From: Cyanobacteria bacterium UBA5018 | GTDB lineage: Bacteria > Cyanobacteriota > Cyanobacteriia > PCC-6307 > Cyanobiaceae | Reading direction: 5' to 3' | Length of the DNA: 31,837 bases | NCBI GenBank assembly: GCA_002396505.1 | Contig: DGYA01000061.1 | Location: 25,558 to 57,394 of the forward strand | Part shown: in pieces, positions 30,067 to 31,837 of the stretch | How positions within the stretch are numbered: the stretch's first letter is position 1 | How the letters are laid out: every line of letters begins with the position of its first letter | Notes under the pieces: model-generated | What the model was told of the DNA's origin: nothing | What the model saw: the letters and a program-made list of their open reading frames with translations, nothing else | Database searches by the model: none | Made by a program: the position numbers and the translations under genes

Positions 30067-30180
30067 ATGATCGAACCTCTGCTCTGCGGCATCGTGCTCG
30101 GTCTGATTCCGGTGACCTTGATGGGTCTGTTCGTGGCCGCCTGGAACCAGTATCGCCGCGGTACTCAGCTCGACGCCTGA
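30067..30180 (+). CDS. petG: Cytochrome b6f complex subunit PetG
   Basis: 37 residues, beginning MIEPLLCGIVLGLIPVTLMG, with one membrane helix and a short polar C-terminus (NQYRRGTQLDA). This matches PetG of picocyanobacteria in length and sequence pattern. It is a small subunit needed for assembly or stability of the thylakoid cytochrome b6f complex. A longer open frame starts at 29884 but runs antisense to the cytochrome gene and is rejected. It is monocistronic with a strong terminator 30 nt after its stop, and diverges from the cytochrome c gene. Confidence 0.96.
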   Translation: MIEPLLCGIVLGLIPVTLMGLFVAAWNQYRRGTQLDA

Positions 30181-30209
30181 GGCGCGGCCCTGCAGGCATC
30201 ATCCGCTTG

Positions 30210-30242
30210 GGCTTCACTTAAGCGTGAAGCCATCATTTTTTT
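30210..30242 (+). terminator. Rho-independent terminator of petG
   Basis: Perfect 8-bp stem GGCTTCAC (30210-30217) / GTGAAGCC (30224-30231), 6-nt loop, then ATCA and seven T residues (30236-30242). Confidence 0.92.
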
Positions 30243-30286
30243 GTGGATGCTATTTATTGCCGTCGCTTTTTACTTCCGCTCATTGG

Positions 30287-30362
30287 CAATAAGCAATAGC
30301 GATAAGCAAGAGCGATAAGCAATATTGATAAGTAAGCTAGTATCGATAAGCAAGCTAATATA
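30287..30362. repeat. Degenerate GATAAGCAA-type tandem units
   Basis: Two 13-bp units (30301-30313 GATAAGCAAGAGC and 30314-30326) are preceded by a partial unit and followed by two 18-bp units (30327-30344, 30345-30362) that begin with the same GATAAG word. The array lies between the petG terminator and the end of rsmD. Confidence 0.8.
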
Positions 30363-30367
30363 TTTGA

Positions 30368-31075
30368 TCAAGCTTTTTTGAGCCTAAGCAGCGTGGTGCT
30401 GCCATAGCGCCTTTGGTCCACAAGCTCCCAGTTCCCGGGCACTGGTGGCACCAGGCTGCTGCCGCATTCCAGCAATAGTTGCCCCTCCGCTTGCAGCCAA
30501 TCTCCCTGATGGACTGCTGCGGCCAGGGCCTCGTAGAGGCCAGCTGCGTAGGGCGGGTCGGCGTAGATGAGATCGAAGCTATTTCGCTCGGCGGCTAGGT
30601 CTGCTGAAGTGGCACTTGCTGTCGCATCCGTAGCGGCTGTCCGATGGGCTATTGCAGCAGGATTGGTATTAGCTGTTGCATCGGTGGCGGCTGTCCCATG
30701 GCCAGCAGCTGTGCGATTGGCATTGGCGGCTGAGCGGTTGTTTCGCAGCCAGAGCAGTGCCTCACAGTGATGCACCTGCACCGCTGGGGGCTGGCTGCGG
30801 GAACTGCCCAGGCCGGCCGCCACCGCCTCCAGATTGGCCCGGGCTAAGGCGGCATGGCGGCGGTCTTGATCAACCGCCACCACCCTGGCGGCCCCGCGTT
30901 GCAGGGCTTCGCAGGCCATGGCGCCACTGCCGCAGCACAAATCCAACCAGCTACATCCAGGCAATTCCGGGGCCAGCATGTTCATCACCGCCTGCCGCAC
31001 CCGCGCTGGGGTTGGTCTGGCCCCATTTGGCGGCGGGCTCTGCAGCCGGCGGCCGCCACTCAACCGCAGGCTCAT
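30368..31075 (-). CDS. rsmD: 16S rRNA (guanine(966)-N2)-methyltransferase RsmD
   Basis: Methylates G966 of 16S rRNA on the 30S particle. The 235 residues exceed the usual ~185-200. RPTPARVRQAVMNML (20-34), SAM motif I LDLCCGSGAMACEALQRGA (44-62), acidic VAVDQD (67-71) and catalytic DPPY (173-176) are all present. The extra length is an insert at about residues 113-165, rich in Ala, Thr, Asn and Asp, with TAATDATA twice 18 residues apart. It sits just before the DPPY motif strand, where a loop is plausible. The stop of hisH overlaps this start by 4 nt, so the two are co-translated. Confidence 0.94.
   Translation of the reverse strand: MSLRLSGGRRLQSPPPNGARPTPARVRQAVMNMLAPELPGCSWLDLCCGSGAMACEALQRGAARVVAVDQDRRHAALARANLEAVAAGLGSSRSQPPAVQVHHCEALLWLRNNRSAANANRTAAGHGTAATDATANTNPAAIAHRTAATDATASATSADLAAERNSFDLIYADPPYAAGLYEALAAAVHQGDWLQAEGQLLLECGSSLVPPVPGNWELVDQRRYGSTTLLRLKKA
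30581..30739. repeat. 54-bp-spaced duplicated segment in the rsmD insert
   Basis: A roughly 30-bp sequence at 30619-30648 recurs at 30673-30702 with few changes, 54 bp apart (3 x 18). The flanks read as decayed 18-bp units. The region encodes the Ala/Thr-rich insert of RsmD. Confidence 0.75.
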
Positions 31076-31725
31076 TGCTGCTGCTTACCGCCCTGGTGGG
31101 GCTGGCGCTTGGCCAGCCAGCGCAGCCAGCGCTGCAGTAGGTCTGTGCCGGCTTGACCCGACTTCTCGGGGTGGAACTGGCAGGCGCCAATCGCCCCCTG
31201 CCACACGGCCGCCGTTACCGCTGCGTCAGCGAACTGCACCAGGGCCGTGTTGCAGCTGGGATCGCTGGGTTCGGCGGCGTAGGAGTGCACGAAGTACATC
31301 CAGGCTTCTGGACAGCCTGCGGGCAGCAAAGGGCTGGCGGTGGCGGCAATCAAGGGTTCCCAGCCCATGTGGGGAATCGGATACCCGGGGCGACGGGGTA
31401 GCGCCCGCACCTTCCCCCGCAGCAGGCCCAGGCCAGAGCGCTGGCCCTCATCGCTGGCCTCAAACAGCAGTTGCAAGCCCAAGCAAATGCCCAGCAGGGC
31501 GCCGTCGTTCTCGCACCAGCCTCGGATGGCCGCTGCCAACTCACCGCTCTCCAGCCGCTCCATCGCCGGGTCAAAAGCGCCCACGCCTGGTAAAACCAGG
31601 CCATCACAGGCCACCATGTCGGCGGCGCAGCGCACGGGTTGCACCTCGGCATCGAGGCGTTGCAAGGCGCGCTGCACGGAATGGAGATTGCCCATGCCGT
31701 AGTCGATCAGGCCGATGCGGCTCAT
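31072..31725 (-). CDS. hisH: Imidazole glycerol phosphate synthase glutaminase subunit HisH
   Basis: Class I glutamine amidotransferase that supplies ammonia to HisF in histidine synthesis. 217 residues, family length. DYGMGNLHSVQRAL at the N-terminus, LVLPGVGAFDPAMERL (oxyanion region), the nucleophile Cys81 in LLGICLGLQLLF, and the His/Glu pair in CQFHPEKSGQAG are all present. ATG 31725 is the start; 16-bp repeats abut it directly. rsmD follows with a 4-nt overlap. HisF is not in the window. Confidence 0.97.
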   Translation of the reverse strand: MSRIGLIDYGMGNLHSVQRALQRLDAEVQPVRCAADMVACDGLVLPGVGAFDPAMERLESGELAAAIRGWCENDGALLGICLGLQLLFEASDEGQRSGLGLLRGKVRALPRRPGYPIPHMGWEPLIAATASPLLPAGCPEAWMYFVHSYAAEPSDPSCNTALVQFADAAVTAAVWQGAIGACQFHPEKSGQAGTDLLQRWLRWLAKRQPHQGGKQQQ

Positions 31726-31821
31726 GGTTCAGGAGGTGCGAGGTTCAGGCGGTAAGAGTTTGAGCTGCTGAGAGGTTGGGGCGGTGCGAGGTTCAGGCAG
31801 TGCCAGGTTCAGGCCTGGCTG
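31726..31821. repeat. Six 16-bp tandem units abutting the hisH start codon
   Basis: Consensus GGTTCAGGCGGTGCGA at 31726, 31742, 31758 (decayed), 31774, 31790 and 31806. The first unit begins at the base next to the hisH initiation codon, so the hisH leader and any ribosome binding site are repeat-derived. The last 16 bases of the window show no further units. Confidence 0.88.
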
Positions 31822-31837
31822 ACCGACACATCTCAGC

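Overview
The window looks like chromosomal DNA from a GC-rich unicellular picocyanobacterium of the Synechococcus/Cyanobium group, probably a freshwater or brackish lineage. The phototroph genes are petG (cytochrome b6f), a membrane-anchored cytochrome c, chlI (Mg-chelatase) and several proteins of cyanobacteria-restricted families (CIA30-like, DUF3370, the TIGR03792-type protein, DUF1400 hydrolase). No tRNA, rRNA, CRISPR array, transposase or phage gene was seen. This is a core-genome region in which the unusual element is repeat DNA rather than an accessory island. The taxon is inferred from gene content only.

Layout. 1-3952 (+): the oxidative pentose phosphate pair gnd-pgl, then a CIA30-like protein and an unknown protein that overlaps it. 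4018-6321: a peroxiredoxin (-), a VanX-type dipeptidase (+) and a glycine-rich RRM protein (-) followed by two hairpins. 6804-9126 is the least ordinary part: a small J-domain protein, a SepF-domain-only protein with a small unknown ORF upstream, and a DUF429 protein. The gap between the J-domain and SepF-like genes holds spaced DnaA-box-like sequences. 9469-10965 (-): aroB and DUF427. 11093-13719 (+): a tightly packed ispF / TIGR03792-like / methyltransferase / larB run. 13916-17011: a small acidic protein, an MFS transporter (-) and a DUF1400 alpha/beta hydrolase (+). 17104-20006 (-): a peptide/nickel-type ABC permease and lipoprotein plus a small conserved protein. 20443-29991 is almost entirely minus strand: cytochrome c, trmJ, a beta-lactamase-fold protein, DUF3370, chlI, ruvC, 5-formyl-THF cyclo-ligase, two unknowns, sufE and hom. 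petG diverges from the cytochrome c gene at 30067. rsmD and hisH (-) close the window.

The strongest unexplained signal is a recurring pattern of short degenerate tandem repeats. Spacers carry units of 7, 13, 15, 16 or 18 bp. The repeats recur inside genes, but there only as 15- or 18-bp units or multiples of these, so the frame is kept (pgl, vanX-like, sufE, fthC, cytochrome c, rsmD, probably trmJ). Unit sequences differ from locus to locus, so this is not a dispersed element; it looks like repeated local tandem duplication followed by decay. Several arrays contain or touch a start codon (pgl, sufE, hisH), and one fills a whole intergenic spacer with 21 heptamers, reminiscent of the STRR heptamers of filamentous cyanobacteria.
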